Shown piece after piece: positions 55,308 through 64,000 of a stretch of DNA of 64,000 nt. The notes under the pieces were generated by a model. It was not told the origin of the DNA, did no database searches, and saw only the letters and a program-made list of their open reading frames with translations. The first letter of the stretch is position 1. The number at the start of each line of letters is the position of its first letter. The translations under genes and the position numbers were made by a program. This DNA comes from Methylosinus sp. C49 (GTDB lineage Bacteria; Pseudomonadota; Alphaproteobacteria; Rhizobiales; Beijerinckiaceae): NCBI RefSeq assembly GCF_009936375.1, contig NZ_AP022332.1, positions 2,131,001-2,195,000 on the forward strand, written 5' to 3'.

Positions 55308-55775
55308 ATGCACGAGCAGGCCGGGGACGTCCGCGCCGTTCCGGCGCAAATGTTGGAGCGCGGCTTTCGGCTGCTCGTGCTGCGGGAATTTCGCGCGGCC
55401 GATCAGCCGCCGGCTCTGGCCTTGATCCAGCAGAGCATTTTGCGCGATGTGCATCGCGTTCATCGCCATGGCGTCTCTTTCGGCTGCACCTTCCTGCCGC
55501 AGATCATGCAATGGCTGATCGATCTGCTCGGCCGTCCCTCGCTGCATCCGCCGGATTATCCGGCGAGCCCCGCCTTTCGCAACCCGGCTTGGCCGTCCTT
55601 TCATTGGCGCCAGGAGAGCCGGCTGTGGGAGGAGGGCGTCGAGACAGTGGAGTGGCATGTCGATGTGATCTTCGCCGATTCCGCGTCTTTCAACGCTTTC
55701 GCGGCGCGCTGGCGCGACCGTCTGACGGAAGGCGCGCCGGGCGAGGCCGCAGATGCGTCGAAGGCCACGCTCTGA
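55308..55775 (+). CDS. Conserved-looking hypothetical protein after pmoCAB
   Basis: This 155-residue soluble protein begins MHEQAGDVRAVPAQMLERGF (ATG 55308, with GCGGGA upstream). It has a mixed helix/strand composition, with WHVDVIFADSASFNAFAARW near the end and no signal peptide or membrane helix. I recognise no family. It follows the pmo terminator, so it probably has its own promoter. Its place beside pmoCAB may be functional or chance. Confidence 0.5.
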   Translation: MHEQAGDVRAVPAQMLERGFRLLVLREFRAADQPPALALIQQSILRDVHRVHRHGVSFGCTFLPQIMQWLIDLLGRPSLHPPDYPASPAFRNPAWPSFHWRQESRLWEEGVETVEWHVDVIFADSASFNAFAARWRDRLTEGAPGEAADASKATL

Positions 55776-56543
55776 CGCGCGCCCTCGGCTTTCGGACGCG
55801 GACGCATGCTGCTAGGAACAAATTCAGCCCGCGCGGGCGCGCCCCGGCGCCTCGCGGCGGCGGGGAGGGAAGGGCGGTTCGGGACGCTCCGGCCCCTTCG
55901 GCCGGTGCGCGAGGAAATCATCCGGGTCCAGAGCGTCCCGAAAGCGGTTGTCGTTCTCGTCGACATCCGGAGGCTTGGTCGAACCCGCGAATCCTGGGAT
56001 TTCTCGATCAAGACGCGATCGAGTCCGACGGCCTTGGATCACGGAGCGGTTCTTTTTTCTCCCTATGGACGGGAGAAGAACGCCGTCCGGCGACGCGCTG
56101 CCTGTCCATGGACGGGGGTCGCCATCCCGGATGGAGCCGCCCCCCGCCCGCGCTCCCTGACCCGAGAAACGCGCCCTTCATGGGCGGAGGTGGGAGGGAT
56201 ATAGGAATATTTTCAGTATGTGTCAAGGGACGCTGTTCGGGGGGGCGGGGTTTTGGTTATGAGTTATAGTGAGTATTCGCGGAAGCTGGGCGACTTTGGA
56301 CCGAAGCGACGCTCGACTTTTGCGCGTATCTTTTGCATGATCCAACCCATTGAAAATTTGGGTGTGCGGCGACCGTGCAAAAGTCTTGATTTGTGCATTT
56401 CGCAGAACATCTGCATAATGGCCTCCACTCGGTTGCGCGCTTGACGACGCATGTTGAAGGCTATAACTTTTCAGCTTGAAACAGGCCTGATGGAGGCTTT
56501 TCAAAGTCTATTTTCTGGACAAACGGCGAAATCCGAGGAATAG
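55776..56543. other. Gene-free stretch before the AT-richer island
   Basis: I see no convincing gene in these 770 bases. Base composition changes around 56200 from GC-rich to clearly AT-richer DNA. A GC-rich part near 55850-56000 reads as a short minus-strand ORF rich in Arg and Pro and may be a dispersed repeat common in related genomes. That is a guess. Confidence 0.35.
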
Positions 56544-56660
56544 ATGACGGATCATACGAAGAACCTCTCCGACCAGCAAATCATCGGCCTCGTCACGGGA
56601 GCCGCCATTGCGGCGACAGTCCCCGTTTGCGCTCTGATGAAAGCCCTTATTTAAAATAAG
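56544..56660 (+). CDS. Small hydrophobic protein (38 residues) in AT-rich island
   Basis: GAGGAAT precedes ATG 56544. The product starts MTDHTKNLSDQQIIGLVTGA and has one Ala/Val-rich membrane-like helix. Directly after its stop, in the +1 frame, 56656-56803 reads KAVDKKLLKACLEEETKLDE and on to LQPIWEPLIQCCGDSGESDE, which looks like real protein but has no start. The two may be halves of one frameshifted gene or two overlapping genes. No family is recognised. Confidence 0.4.
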
Positions 56661-56796
56661 GCGGTCGACAAAAAGCTCCTCAAGGCTTGCCTCGAAGAAG
56701 AAACGAAGCTTGATGAGTTTCCTGCGCACCTGAAGGCGATGCTTCAACCAATTTGGGAGCCCCTGATTCAATGCTGCGGAGATTCAGGTGAATCAG

Positions 56797-57510
56797 ATGA
56801 ATAGTATTGAATCGAAAACTGGCTCAGAGTTCGATGCTATTTGGGCGGTACGGGCAAGCGCGGAACTTCTGGCGTTAAATAGAATAATTTCGCTTGCTAT
56901 CATTCCAGTTTGTTTTATAGGCTTTTTAAACATCCAAGATTTGATGAGCGGTAGAGTGCCTCCGGTCGGGCCGAGTGCGGTTGTTGTTGTGGGATTTTTT
57001 GTCGTATACGCGCTTAGCGTTCGGATTCTTGGCAGAAGAACTGTATATGTCGGTATTCAGCGCGGAATATGCGTTTGCTATTGTAAGATATTAGGCGGAA
57101 ATCATATGGTGACGAAATACACTAGTGATTTTATCGAATATAGCAGAATTAAAAAAGTCAAGCTTCTGAATGTGCTCGGCAAAAATATAATAGTATTTGA
57201 GCAAGATCATGATTCGAAGCCTGTCCGGCTGTCGGCTGATGGTGCGCCGTTTGGATCTGTCAGGCAGTATCGCAATCTAACGATTGCACTCAACTCCGCA
57301 GGTATTTGGTCTGGATCTTCGAAATCAGCCGATAGCGCGGAAGAAAATTTAGTCTCCAGGTTCATTGAAAAAACTTCTGAAAACATTAGTATATTTAAGT
57401 TCGTATATTCTAGTGTTTGGATTAGCGGCGGCATATTTTGTGACGAGCAGGCGACGAAATTTGTTATCGCGCGTATTTTGCGTTCTGACAGCCGTCGGTA
57501 TGGTCAGTAA
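56797..57510 (+). CDS. Hypothetical membrane protein of low GC content
   Basis: About 237 residues from ATG 56797 (GTG 56788 is an alternative). Two transmembrane helices lie near residues 28-48 and 62-82 (IISLAIIPVCFIGFLN; AVVVVGFFVVYALSVRILG), followed by a cytoplasmic part of mixed composition. Codon use is much richer in A and T than in pmoCAB or aroA, so the gene is probably acquired. It overlaps the end of the preceding reading frame. No family is recognised. Confidence 0.6.
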   Translation: MNSIESKTGSEFDAIWAVRASAELLALNRIISLAIIPVCFIGFLNIQDLMSGRVPPVGPSAVVVVGFFVVYALSVRILGRRTVYVGIQRGICVCYCKILGGNHMVTKYTSDFIEYSRIKKVKLLNVLGKNIIVFEQDHDSKPVRLSADGAPFGSVRQYRNLTIALNSAGIWSGSSKSADSAEENLVSRFIEKTSENISIFKFVYSSVWISGGIFCDEQATKFVIARILRSDSRRYGQ

Positions 57511-57550
57511 ATCTTTAGCTAAAGACGAACCGTGATGCGGAGGCTTAATT

Positions 57551-57997
57551 ATGGCAAATTGGGCGGAAGTTGCGGGTCTTGGTGGGCGTGGGACAACGGC
57601 AGGCGCGGGAAAGTCCGCGTCAACGAAAGAGTTTCATGATGGAAAACTCTCGGTTCGCTCCACGGTCCCCGTCGCACGATCGGCCAACGCTTTTGATCGG
57701 CCAAGGCGACGGGATTCTTTCATGCGGGCTCCGCATCGAACGCGAGAAGCCGAAACCCACGCCGTTCTTAAGCTCGGTTCTGCAAACGGCGTAGCGTTTA
57801 AATGCACACATGGAACTCGGAAGGCCCGCTTCTTGGTGGGCTTTCGAACGAACGGAAATCGTTGCACTCCTGCGTCGAACGTCGTCAGGGGGTCTCGCGC
57901 TGAAGACGCCCTCATCATGGCTCGAGAACTTTACCATCGGGAAAAGGTAGTTGTTGACACCCCGTTAACGACGATCAACAATAATTTGTCCCTCTAA
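57551..57997 (+). CDS. Doubtful ORF in AT-rich island
   Basis: The 148-codon frame (MANWAEVAGLGGRGTTAGAG) is open, but another frame over the same bases (MMENSRFAPRSPSHDRPTLL and, after a stop, RLNAHMELGRPASWWAFERT) also looks partly protein-like. I cannot decide which is real. The region may be a decayed gene. No family is recognised in either frame. Confidence 0.25.
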   Translation: MANWAEVAGLGGRGTTAGAGKSASTKEFHDGKLSVRSTVPVARSANAFDRPRRRDSFMRAPHRTREAETHAVLKLGSANGVAFKCTHGTRKARFLVGFRTNGNRCTPASNVVRGSRAEDALIMARELYHREKVVVDTPLTTINNNLSL

Positions 57998-58042
57998 AAG
58001 CACAGCCCTTCACCGGCAAATTTTTGCTGAAAGGAGGGTTCT

Positions 58043-58174
58043 GTGTCAACCGCCGAAGACATAACCTCGCTTTTGCAGGCTCTCGGGCCTGTTCTTGCCG
58101 GGGCCGCAGGTGTTATCGGGGCTATAGCCTATCTCATTCATGGGCGAACCACCGACAATCAAAAGAAAAACTAA
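58043..58174 (+). CDS. Small membrane protein (43 residues)
   Basis: AAGGAGGG stands four bases before GTG 58043, one of the best ribosome binding sites in this region. The product starts MSTAEDITSLLQALGPVLAG, has one Ala/Gly/Ile-rich membrane helix and ends in a charged tail (TTDNQKKN). The layout resembles small holin-like or phage coat-like proteins, but no specific family can be named. It lies 240 bases before aroA. Confidence 0.5.
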   Translation: MSTAEDITSLLQALGPVLAGAAGVIGAIAYLIHGRTTDNQKKN

Positions 58175-58196
58175 GCTGAAAGGCCGAGCAGGGCGC

Positions 58197-58223
58197 GTCC
58201 CCCGCCGCAAAGGCGCGGGGGAC
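58197..58223. terminator. GC-rich hairpin upstream of aroA
   Basis: GTCCCCCG (58197-58204) pairs with CGGGGGAC (58216-58223), extended by GCC/GGC with a small bulge. It follows the small membrane protein by 22 bases. There is no T tract, so it is only a possible terminator. Confidence 0.35.
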
Positions 58224-58415
58224 ACTCTCCGCGCTGATTGTCCTCGCGGCGCGCCTTACTCGTCCTCACGCCCGGCCATGACGCTGGAACGACGTCTGCC
58301 CCTCAGCCCGAATTCGGAACCCTAAGCCGGCGGCTCGCGACCTCCCGCGCTATCGCCCGCCCGCGGCATTTGTGACGCGGCGGCGCGCGTTGTATATGCC
58401 GATGCCGCGCGGGCC

Positions 58416-59798
58416 ATGGGAAACGGCGCCGCGGCCGGAGATCGAGCCAGATTGCACACCGACGCCGAACATTCCCCCTCGCCGCTCAGCGCCCTGCGCG
58501 CGAGCGGGCTCTCGGGACGCTGCCGCCCGCCCGGCGATAAATCCGTCTCGCATCGCTCGCTGATCCTCGGGACGCTGGCTGTGGGCGAGACGCGCGTCGA
58601 GGGGCTGCTCGAGGGCGATGACGTCCTGCGCACCGGCGAGGCCTGCCGCAAGCTCGGCGCGCGCATCGAGCGGCTCGGGCCGGGCAGTTGGAGCGTGCGC
58701 GGGCCGGGCCTCGGCTCGCTGCTGGAGCCGCGCGAGACGCTGGATTTCGGCAATGCCGGCACTGGCTCGCGGCTGATGATGGGCGTCGTCGTCGGCCATC
58801 CGATCAAAGCGCGCTTCGATGGCGACGCCTCGCTGCGCAAGCGGCCCATGCGCCGCATTCTCGATCCGCTGGTCCTGCAGGGCGCCCGCGTGCTGGAGCA
58901 GGCGGAGGGCGGGCGCTGCCCCATTCTTCTGCAGGGAACCGCCGAGCCTCTGCCGATCGAATACAAGACCCCGGTCGCCTCGGCGCAGATCAAATCCGCC
59001 GTGCTGCTGGCCGGGCTCAATTCGCCGGGCCGCACTGTGGTCATAGAGAGCGAGGCCTCGCGCGACCATACGGAAAAAATGCTCATCCATTTCGGCGCCC
59101 GCGTCGTCAGCGAGCCTTATGGCGAGCATGGGCGCAAGGTGACGCTGGAGGGAAGGCCCGAGCTGCGGCCGAGCCTAGTGCGCGTGCCGGCCGATCCGTC
59201 CTCCGCGGCCTTCCCCATTGTCGCGGCGCTGATCGCCGAGGGCTCGGAGATCGTCGTCGAAGGGGTGATGACCAATCCGCTGCGCTGCGGGCTCCTCACC
59301 ACGCTCGCCGAGATGGGCGGAAAAATCGCGCTCGAAAACGTCCGAGAGGAGGGCGGCGAGGAGGTCGCCGATATTCGCGTCGCCGCCTCGCGCCTCACCG
59401 GCGTGGATGTGCCGGCGGCGCGCGCGCCGTCGATGATCGACGAATATCCGATCCTCGCCGTGGCCGCCGCTTTCGCCGAGGGCGAGACGCGCATGCGCGG
59501 GCTCTCCGAGCTGCGGGTGAAGGAGTCCGATCGTCTCGAGGCGATCGCCGCGGGGCTGAAGGCCAATGGCGTCGATTGCGAGATCACCGGCGACGATCTC
59601 ATCGTGCGCGGCGGGGCGGGCCGCGTGAAAGGCGGGGGAAATGTCGAGACGCATCTCGACCATCGCATCGCGATGAGCTTTCTCGTCATGGGGCTCGGCG
59701 CCGACGCGCCTGCGGTGGTGGACGACGATCGCATGATCGCCACGAGCTTTCCGAATTTTCGCGCCCTGATGGAAGGGCTGGGGGCTCGCTTTGCCTGA
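58416..59798 (+). CDS. aroA: 3-phosphoshikimate 1-carboxyvinyltransferase (EPSP synthase, class II)
   Basis: This 460-residue enzyme joins PEP to shikimate-3-phosphate in aromatic amino acid synthesis. The motifs follow class II enzymes: [73 protein letters not shown] and [16 protein letters not shown]. Gly115 occupies the place where the glyphosate-tolerant CP4 enzyme has Ala. It overlaps the cmk start and heads an aroA-cmk-gluQ run. Confidence 0.95.
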   Translation: MGNGAAAGDRARLHTDAEHSPSPLSALRASGLSGRCRPPGDKSVSHRSLILGTLAVGETRVEGLLEGDDVLRTGEACRKLGARIERLGPGSWSVRGPGLGSLLEPRETLDFGNAGTGSRLMMGVVVGHPIKARFDGDASLRKRPMRRILDPLVLQGARVLEQAEGGRCPILLQGTAEPLPIEYKTPVASAQIKSAVLLAGLNSPGRTVVIESEASRDHTEKMLIHFGARVVSEPYGEHGRKVTLEGRPELRPSLVRVPADPSSAAFPIVAALIAEGSEIVVEGVMTNPLRCGLLTTLAEMGGKIALENVREEGGEEVADIRVAASRLTGVDVPAARAPSMIDEYPILAVAAAFAEGETRMRGLSELRVKESDRLEAIAAGLKANGVDCEITGDDLIVRGGAGRVKGGGNVETHLDHRIAMSFLVMGLGADAPAVVDDDRMIATSFPNFRALMEGLGARFA

Positions 59799-60447
59799 AC
59801 GGGGACTTGTCATCGCCATAGACGGGCCGGCGGCCTCGGGGAAGGGCACGCTGGCGCGCCGGCTCGCGGCGCATTTCGGCCTGCCGCATCTCGACACCGG
59901 CCTGCTCTATCGCGCCACCGCCTGCGCGCTGCTCGACGATGGACGCGCGCTCGACGATATTCGCGCCGCTGTGGAGGCGGCGCGCGGCCTCGCGCTCTGC
60001 GATTTCGACGAGGCGCGGCTGCGCTCGCGCGAATTGGGGGAGGCGTCCTCCGTCGTCGCCGCCATTCCGCAAGTCCGCGCGGCGCTCATCGAGGCGCAGC
60101 GCAGCTTCGCCTCGCGCTCGGAGGGCGCGGTGCTGGACGGGCGCGACATAGGCACGGTGATCTGCCCCGACGCCGCGGTGAAGATTTTCGTCACCGCCAG
60201 CGCCGAGAAGCGCGCGCAGCGTCGCGCGCTGGAGCTGGCCTCGCGCGGCGAGCGCGTCGATTATGCGCATATTCTCGAGGATATACGCCGGCGCGACGAG
60301 CGTGACAGCGGCCGCAGCTCGGCGCCGCTGAAAATCGCCGATGACGCCACGCGGCTCGACACCACCGATCTCGACATAGAGGCGGCCTTCGCCGCCGCGC
60401 GGGATATTGTGCTGGAGAAGGCCGAGCTCGCCGGAAAGGTCGGCTGA
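59791..60447 (+). CDS. cmk: Cytidylate kinase
   Basis: This 218-residue kinase phosphorylates CMP/dCMP. It starts at TTG 59791 ([20 protein letters not shown]), inside the end of aroA. The P-loop is GPAASGKGT. Further motifs are [34 protein letters not shown] and [15 protein letters not shown]. No in-frame ATG or GTG stands near the P-loop, so the TTG start is likely. The aroA-cmk order is common in alphaproteobacteria. Confidence 0.93.
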   Translation: MPERGLVIAIDGPAASGKGTLARRLAAHFGLPHLDTGLLYRATACALLDDGRALDDIRAAVEAARGLALCDFDEARLRSRELGEASSVVAAIPQVRAALIEAQRSFASRSEGAVLDGRDIGTVICPDAAVKIFVTASAEKRAQRRALELASRGERVDYAHILEDIRRRDERDSGRSSAPLKIADDATRLDTTDLDIEAAFAAARDIVLEKAELAGKVG

Positions 60448-60461
60448 GCGAGGCGGCGCGA

Positions 60462-61277
60462 ATGAGCGAGGATTCGAGAAAAGTCTTTCGCTTCGCGCCG
60501 TCGCCCAATGGCTATCTCCATCTCGGCCACGCCTATTCGGCGCTGCTCGATTTCGATCTCGCGCAGCACGAGGGCGGCCGATTTCTCTTGCGCTTGGAGG
60601 ATATCGACCAGGGGCGGGCGCGGCCGGAATTCGAGGCCGCGATCTATGAGGATTTCGCCTGGCTCGGCCTGTCCTGGGAGCAGCCGGTCCGCCGCCAATC
60701 CGAGCATTTGGACGATTACGCCGCGGCGCTCGCAAAGCTCGACGCGCTCGGCCTGCTCTACCCTTGCGTGTGCTCGCGCGCCGATATCGCCGGCGCGAGC
60801 GGCGCGCGCGATCTCGACGGCGCGCCGTTCTATCCCGGAACCTGCCGCGGCAAGAGGCTCGCGCGCGCCGGCGCCAATCTGCGGCTCGATATGGCGAGAG
60901 CGGCGGAGCTGGTCGGCGGCGAGGTCTCGTGGCGCGAGCATGGGAAGGAGATCGTCGCCGCGCCGCAGGAGTGGGGCGACATCGTGCTGGCGCGCAAGGA
61001 CATTGGAACGAGCTATCACATCGCCGTCGCCGTCGACGACGCCTTGCAGGGCGTGACCGATGTGGTGCGGGGCAGGGACCTCTATGAGGCGACCCGCATC
61101 CATCGGCTGCTGCAGGAATTGCTCGGCCTGCCGGCGCCGGCCTACCGCCATCACGCGCTGGTGCTGGACGAGGACGGCCGCAAGCTCGCCAAGAGCCGGC
61201 TCTCCAAGCCGCTGCGGGAATTGCGGGCCGAGGGCGCGACGCCGGCCGATGTGCGGGCGATGGTCGGGCTGCCGTGA
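60462..61277 (+). CDS. gluQ: Glutamyl-Q tRNA(Asp) synthetase
   Basis: This 271-residue protein is a truncated glutamyl-tRNA synthetase that adds glutamate to queuosine in tRNA(Asp). The HIGH-like motif is in RFAPSPNGYLHLGHAYSALL, and the KMSKS-like motif is in LDEDGRKLAKSRLSKPLREL. The zinc-site Cys residues are in YPCVCSRADI and PGTCRGK. The anticodon-binding domain is missing, as expected. It lies 14 bases after cmk and is convergent with the AI-2E gene. Confidence 0.93.
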   Translation: MSEDSRKVFRFAPSPNGYLHLGHAYSALLDFDLAQHEGGRFLLRLEDIDQGRARPEFEAAIYEDFAWLGLSWEQPVRRQSEHLDDYAAALAKLDALGLLYPCVCSRADIAGASGARDLDGAPFYPGTCRGKRLARAGANLRLDMARAAELVGGEVSWREHGKEIVAAPQEWGDIVLARKDIGTSYHIAVAVDDALQGVTDVVRGRDLYEATRIHRLLQELLGLPAPAYRHHALVLDEDGRKLAKSRLSKPLRELRAEGATPADVRAMVGLP

Positions 61278-61286
61278 GGCGGAGGC

Positions 61287-62318
61287 TCAGCCCTCGTCGC
61301 GCGGCCCTTTGTCGGAGAGCAGCGCCGCGACCCAGCGGCTCGACGGGAATTGATCGCAGAGCGTCAGAAAGGCGATGGCGATCGGCACGCCGATGAAGGC
61401 GCCAGGCAGGCCCCAGAGAAAGGTCCATAGCAGGACGGAGAAGACGACGACCGTCGGCGACATGGCCAGCGCCGAGCCGGAGAAGGCCGGCTCCAGCCCG
61501 CTGCCGATGACGAGCTGAACAAACGCCAGCACGCCGAGCACGAGAAGCGCCATCTGGCCGGAATCGAATTGCGCATAGGCGAAGAGCGCGGGCAGCAGCG
61601 TCGCCACGGCCGGGCCGATATAGGGCAGATAATTCAAGGCGAAGGTCAGCACGCCCCAGGCCGCCGCGAGATCGAGGCCGATCGCCAGAGCGAAGAGGTA
61701 GACGACCGCGCCAGTGGCGAGGCTCGCGACCGTGCGCACCAGCATGTAGCGGCGCAGCTTTGTGGCGATGCGCGCGCCCGCCTGCAGCAGCGAGCGCGCG
61801 GTCGCCTCGCTGCGGGAGGCGGCGAGCTTCTTTTCGAAGCCGCCGGCCTCGGCGAGGCCCATGATCACATAGATCAGCACCACCAGCGCGAAGCCGACGA
61901 ATATGTTGACGCGCGTCGCCGCCGCCCGCAGCAGCGCCAGCACCCAGGCGGCGTTGAAATGCTCGGTCATCAGCGAGGCGACGAAAATATCATGCGCCTC
62001 CAGCCATTTCGTCGCATTCTCGAAGGACGCTTTCACGCGCTCGATATTGCGGATGAACCAGTCGACGATCTCGCCGCCGCTCCAGACGATCAGCGAGGAC
62101 AGTGCGATCATGACGCCGAGCGCGATGAGAATGCTGAAGGTGAGCGCCACCGGCCGCGGCGTCATCGTCTGCAGCCATTGCTGCAACGGCCAGATGAGCG
62201 CGATGATGAAGAGCGCGAAGACGACCGGCTCCAGCACGGATTGGCCGATCGAGAAGGCCGCCAGCATCACGAATGCGATGACGACGACCGCCGCCGTGTC
62301 GGCCGCTCGCTCTCCCAT
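61287..62318 (-). CDS. AI-2E (PerM) family transporter
   Basis: This 343-residue membrane protein with about eight helices starts at ATG 62318 (MGERAADTAAVVVIAFVMLA). Family motifs include FALNYLPYIGPAVATLLPAL and, near the end, LWGLPGAFIGVPIAIAFLTL. The upstream open frame to 63032 is out-of-phase reading. Such proteins export small molecules or act as Na+/H+ antiporters. No substrate can be given. Confidence 0.88.
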   Translation of the reverse strand: MGERAADTAAVVVIAFVMLAAFSIGQSVLEPVVFALFIIALIWPLQQWLQTMTPRPVALTFSILIALGVMIALSSLIVWSGGEIVDWFIRNIERVKASFENATKWLEAHDIFVASLMTEHFNAAWVLALLRAAATRVNIFVGFALVVLIYVIMGLAEAGGFEKKLAASRSEATARSLLQAGARIATKLRRYMLVRTVASLATGAVVYLFALAIGLDLAAAWGVLTFALNYLPYIGPAVATLLPALFAYAQFDSGQMALLVLGVLAFVQLVIGSGLEPAFSGSALAMSPTVVVFSVLLWTFLWGLPGAFIGVPIAIAFLTLCDQFPSSRWVAALLSDKGPRDEG

Positions 62319-62460
62319 GTTCGCCCCGCTTTTTCGCTCGAGCGATGCGCTCGCGAGAAAAGGTAGAGCGCCGCCGTCTCGGGGAAACGCCTCGCGATTG
62401 TCGAAAGCGCGCCGAGCGCTAATTCCCTGCGAGCGTTTTCGGACGAATTGGAGAGATGGG

Positions 62461-62706
62461 ATGTCGACCACAGAGGAAAGCAAGAACGAAAATTTCTCCC
62501 GCCGCGCTTTCGCCGCAGGCCTTCTGGCGGCGCTGGTCGCCGCGCCGCTCGCCGCCGTCGTCGGGCCGTCCGAAGCAAAGGCGCAGGAGCGGCAGTTCGT
62601 GCGCCCGTCCCATGCGCCGCGCGTGCAGCGTCCGCGCAGCCATGTGCGCGGTCCGGTGACGCATCGCAGCCTCTTCCGTCGGCGCGTCCGCGTTCCCGTG
62701 CGTTGA
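62461..62706 (+). CDS. Small exported basic protein
   Basis: This 81-residue protein begins MSTTEESKNENFSRRAFAAG. The SRRAFAAGLLAALVAAPLAA segment is a twin-arginine-like signal, with cleavage probably after EAKAQ. The mature part of about 35 residues is rich in Arg, His and Pro (RPSHAPRVQRPRSHVRGPVT). GGAGAG precedes ATG 62461. Function unknown; a short cell-envelope binding peptide is possible. Confidence 0.6.
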   Translation: MSTTEESKNENFSRRAFAAGLLAALVAAPLAAVVGPSEAKAQERQFVRPSHAPRVQRPRSHVRGPVTHRSLFRRRVRVPVR

Positions 62707-62765
62707 CCCATTCGAGCGCGCATGTCCGCCTTCGGCGGCCATGCCTTCAAGGGCAGGGGATAAAG

Positions 62766-63320
62766 ATGAACGACTATAGCGTCGCGCCGGAATTCGGAGA
62801 GCAGGCCGTCGCGGCGCGGGCCGGCGCCTGGCTGAAACGCAAGGCTCCCTATCTCATCGTGCTCGGCCTCGCCATATTCGGCGTCGCCTATACGAGCCTC
62901 GCCCAGCAGCCGCTCTATGGCTATTGGGAGTTTCTCGGCGTCGCCATCGGCGTCGCCTGCGTCGCCATAGGCTGGCGCCAGACGCCGGATCGCCAGGCGC
63001 GTTTTGTTCTCGCGCGCACGCAGGCGCTGCATTGGGCGGCGTTTCTCGTCGCCATGAATATCGTGCTCTGGCCGAGCGTGAACAGCTTCCTCAATGCGCC
63101 GGCGACCGGGCTCGCTCTGCTGCTGCTGCTGGCGCTCGGCACATTCGTCGCCGGAATTCAGGTGTCCTTCGACATAGCCGTGCTCGGCCTCGCCATGGCG
63201 GTCGCCGTGCCGGCCATCGCCTGGTTCAAGCAGTCGGCGCTGTTCTTGATCCTGGGGGTCATCGTGCTCGGCGCGCTCGCCGCCGCCTTTTGGCGACGCG
63301 GCGGCGAGGCTTCGGCGTGA
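62766..63320 (+). CDS. Integral membrane protein of unknown function
   Basis: This 184-residue protein begins MNDYSVAPEFGEQAVAARAG and has five predicted membrane helices (IVLGLAIFGVAYTSLA; FLGVAIGVACVAIGW; FLVAMNIVLW; LALLLLLALGTFVAGIQVSF; LFLILGVIVLGALAAAFW). It is convergent with the M23 peptidase gene. No family with known function is recognised. Confidence 0.8.
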   Translation: MNDYSVAPEFGEQAVAARAGAWLKRKAPYLIVLGLAIFGVAYTSLAQQPLYGYWEFLGVAIGVACVAIGWRQTPDRQARFVLARTQALHWAAFLVAMNIVLWPSVNSFLNAPATGLALLLLLALGTFVAGIQVSFDIAVLGLAMAVAVPAIAWFKQSALFLILGVIVLGALAAAFWRRGGEASA

Positions 63321-63332
63321 GACCTCGGGGCT

Positions 63333-64000
63333 TTAACGCCCTTGCCGCGTGGCGACATGGGGATTGTTCGGCGCCTTGGCCATCAGCTGATCGATGCGGT
63401 CGCGCTCGCGCTTGAAGTCGGCGAGCAGCTTGCCGTCGAACTCGCGCGTGCGCGCCAGCTTGACGCGCATCGGGTCGACGAAATGGCCGTTGACCATGAC
63501 CTCGTAATGGAGATGCGGGCCGGTCGAGAGGCCGGACGAGCCCAAAAATCCGACGATCTGGCCCTGCTTTATGCGCAGTCCCTCGCGAATGCCGCGCGCG
63601 AAGCCGGACATGTGATTATAGGCGGTCGAATAGCCATTGGCGTGCTGGATCTCCACGCGGCGGCCATAGCCGCTGTGCCAGCCGGCCTCCACCACCACGC
63701 CATTGCCGGCGGCCAGAATGGGCGTGCCGATGGGCGCCGCCCAATCGACGCCCGTGTGCATCTTGTAATAGCCGAGGATCGGATGGCGGCGCATGCCGAA
63801 GCCTGAGCGCGTCTCGCCCGCGGCGATCGGCTTGCGCACGAGGAATTTGCGGCTCGAGCGGCCGCTCTCGTCATAATAATCGACGAGGCCGTCGTCGGCC
63901 GTCTGATAGCGGTAATAGCGCAAGGTCTCGTTGCGCGTGGTGATGGAGGCGTAGAGCAGCGCCTCGCGTCCCGAGCCTTCCTCGTTCTCGTCATAGAGAA
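63333..64000 (-). CDS. M23 (LytM) family metallopeptidase, 5' end beyond window
   Basis: The last 222 or so codons are in the window, and the frame stays open to the edge. The LytM domain carries HPILGYYKMHTGVDWAAPIG (His and Asp zinc ligands), AGNGVVVEAGWHSGYG, the middle His in AYNHMSGFARGIREGLRIKQ and the GPHLHYEVMVNG motif. The enzyme cuts peptidoglycan cross-links in the periplasm. The signal peptide and N-terminal domain are outside the window. Confidence 0.9.
   Translation of the reverse strand, partial: LYDENEEGSGREALLYASITTRNETLRYYRYQTADDGLVDYYDESGRSSRKFLVRKPIAAGETRSGFGMRRHPILGYYKMHTGVDWAAPIGTPILAAGNGVVVEAGWHSGYGRRVEIQHANGYSTAYNHMSGFARGIREGLRIKQGQIVGFLGSSGLSTGPHLHYEVMVNGHFVDPMRVKLARTREFDGKLLADFKRERDRIDQLMAKAPNNPHVATRQGR

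Noticed and set aside
55824..56042. Minus-strand 72-codon Arg/Pro-rich ORF
   Set aside because: No ribosome binding site or family; it looks like translated repeat or spacer DNA.
1..64000. CRISPR arrays, rRNA genes or classic riboswitches
   Set aside because: No regular short repeat-spacer pattern, no rRNA sequence and no riboswitch core that I can recognise.

Overview
The window reads as chromosomal DNA of an alphaproteobacterial (type II) methanotroph, most like Methylosinus or Methylocystis. The deciding evidence is a complete pmoCAB operon (52024-55126) whose PmoB has Asn where the Methylococcus enzyme has the second bis-His ligand, together with high GC content, an NAD-dependent formate dehydrogenase of the methylotroph Fdh1 type, and a class II EPSP synthase. 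I cannot name the species from the sequence.

Layout. 1-4.7 kb: a metal-uptake module in the order DUF2946-like small protein, FecI-type sigma factor, FecR, TonB-dependent receptor. 4.7-5.3 kb: wreckage of an ISAs1 transposase and a GntR gene. 5.3-11.7 kb: a three-gene minus-strand operon (DUF4166-DCC fusion, DUF2269 membrane protein, SDR-DoxX fusion) diverging from a histidine kinase and an NtrC-type regulator. 11.8-16.7 kb: a helicase tail and a YhaN/YhaO (SbcC/SbcD-like) pair. 16.7-19.1 kb: decaying genes (GIY-YIG/DUF4357-like, FtsH-like M41 peptidase). 19.1-23.8 kb: a second DUF2946/FecI/FecR/receptor module in the same gene order on the minus strand. 23.8-25.8 kb: a hydrolase between two copies of a dispersed repeat and an IS6 remnant. 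25.8-39 kb: a Tat-type solute-binding protein divergent from fdhBA, then a convergent molybdenum/tungsten-cofactor cluster (MoeA, MobB, MoeA-PBP fusion, degenerate MoeA, HTH-PBP regulator) and a TauE/SafE permease. 39-43 kb: two tyrosine recombinases (one broken) ending at a tRNA-Ile2(CAU) gene. 43-50 kb: Anbu peptidase, TsaC/Sua5, an Ntn-hydrolase, Pgi and a frameshifted TnsB/Mu-like transposase. 50-55.3 kb: a hydrolase-like protein, a 35-residue membrane peptide, the pmo promoter region and pmoCAB with a strong terminator. 55.3-58.2 kb: AT-richer accessory DNA with tiny hydrophobic ORFs. 58.4-64 kb: core genes (aroA, cmk, gluQ, AI-2E transporter, small exported and membrane proteins, M23 peptidase cut by the window end).

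How the parts fit. pMMO starts methane oxidation and formate dehydrogenase finishes it, yielding CO2 and NADH. The Mo/W cofactor genes beside fdhBA plausibly mature that enzyme. The two receptor modules look like cell-surface-signalling uptake systems for a metal chelate; iron siderophore, copper-methanobactin and lanthanide chelates all remain possible. Points most worth a second look are the membrane peptide divergent from pmoCAB, the duplicated DUF2946-containing uptake modules with a repeated promoter-like block, the three-MoeA cluster, the four-copy dispersed repeat and the AT-rich island behind pmoCAB.
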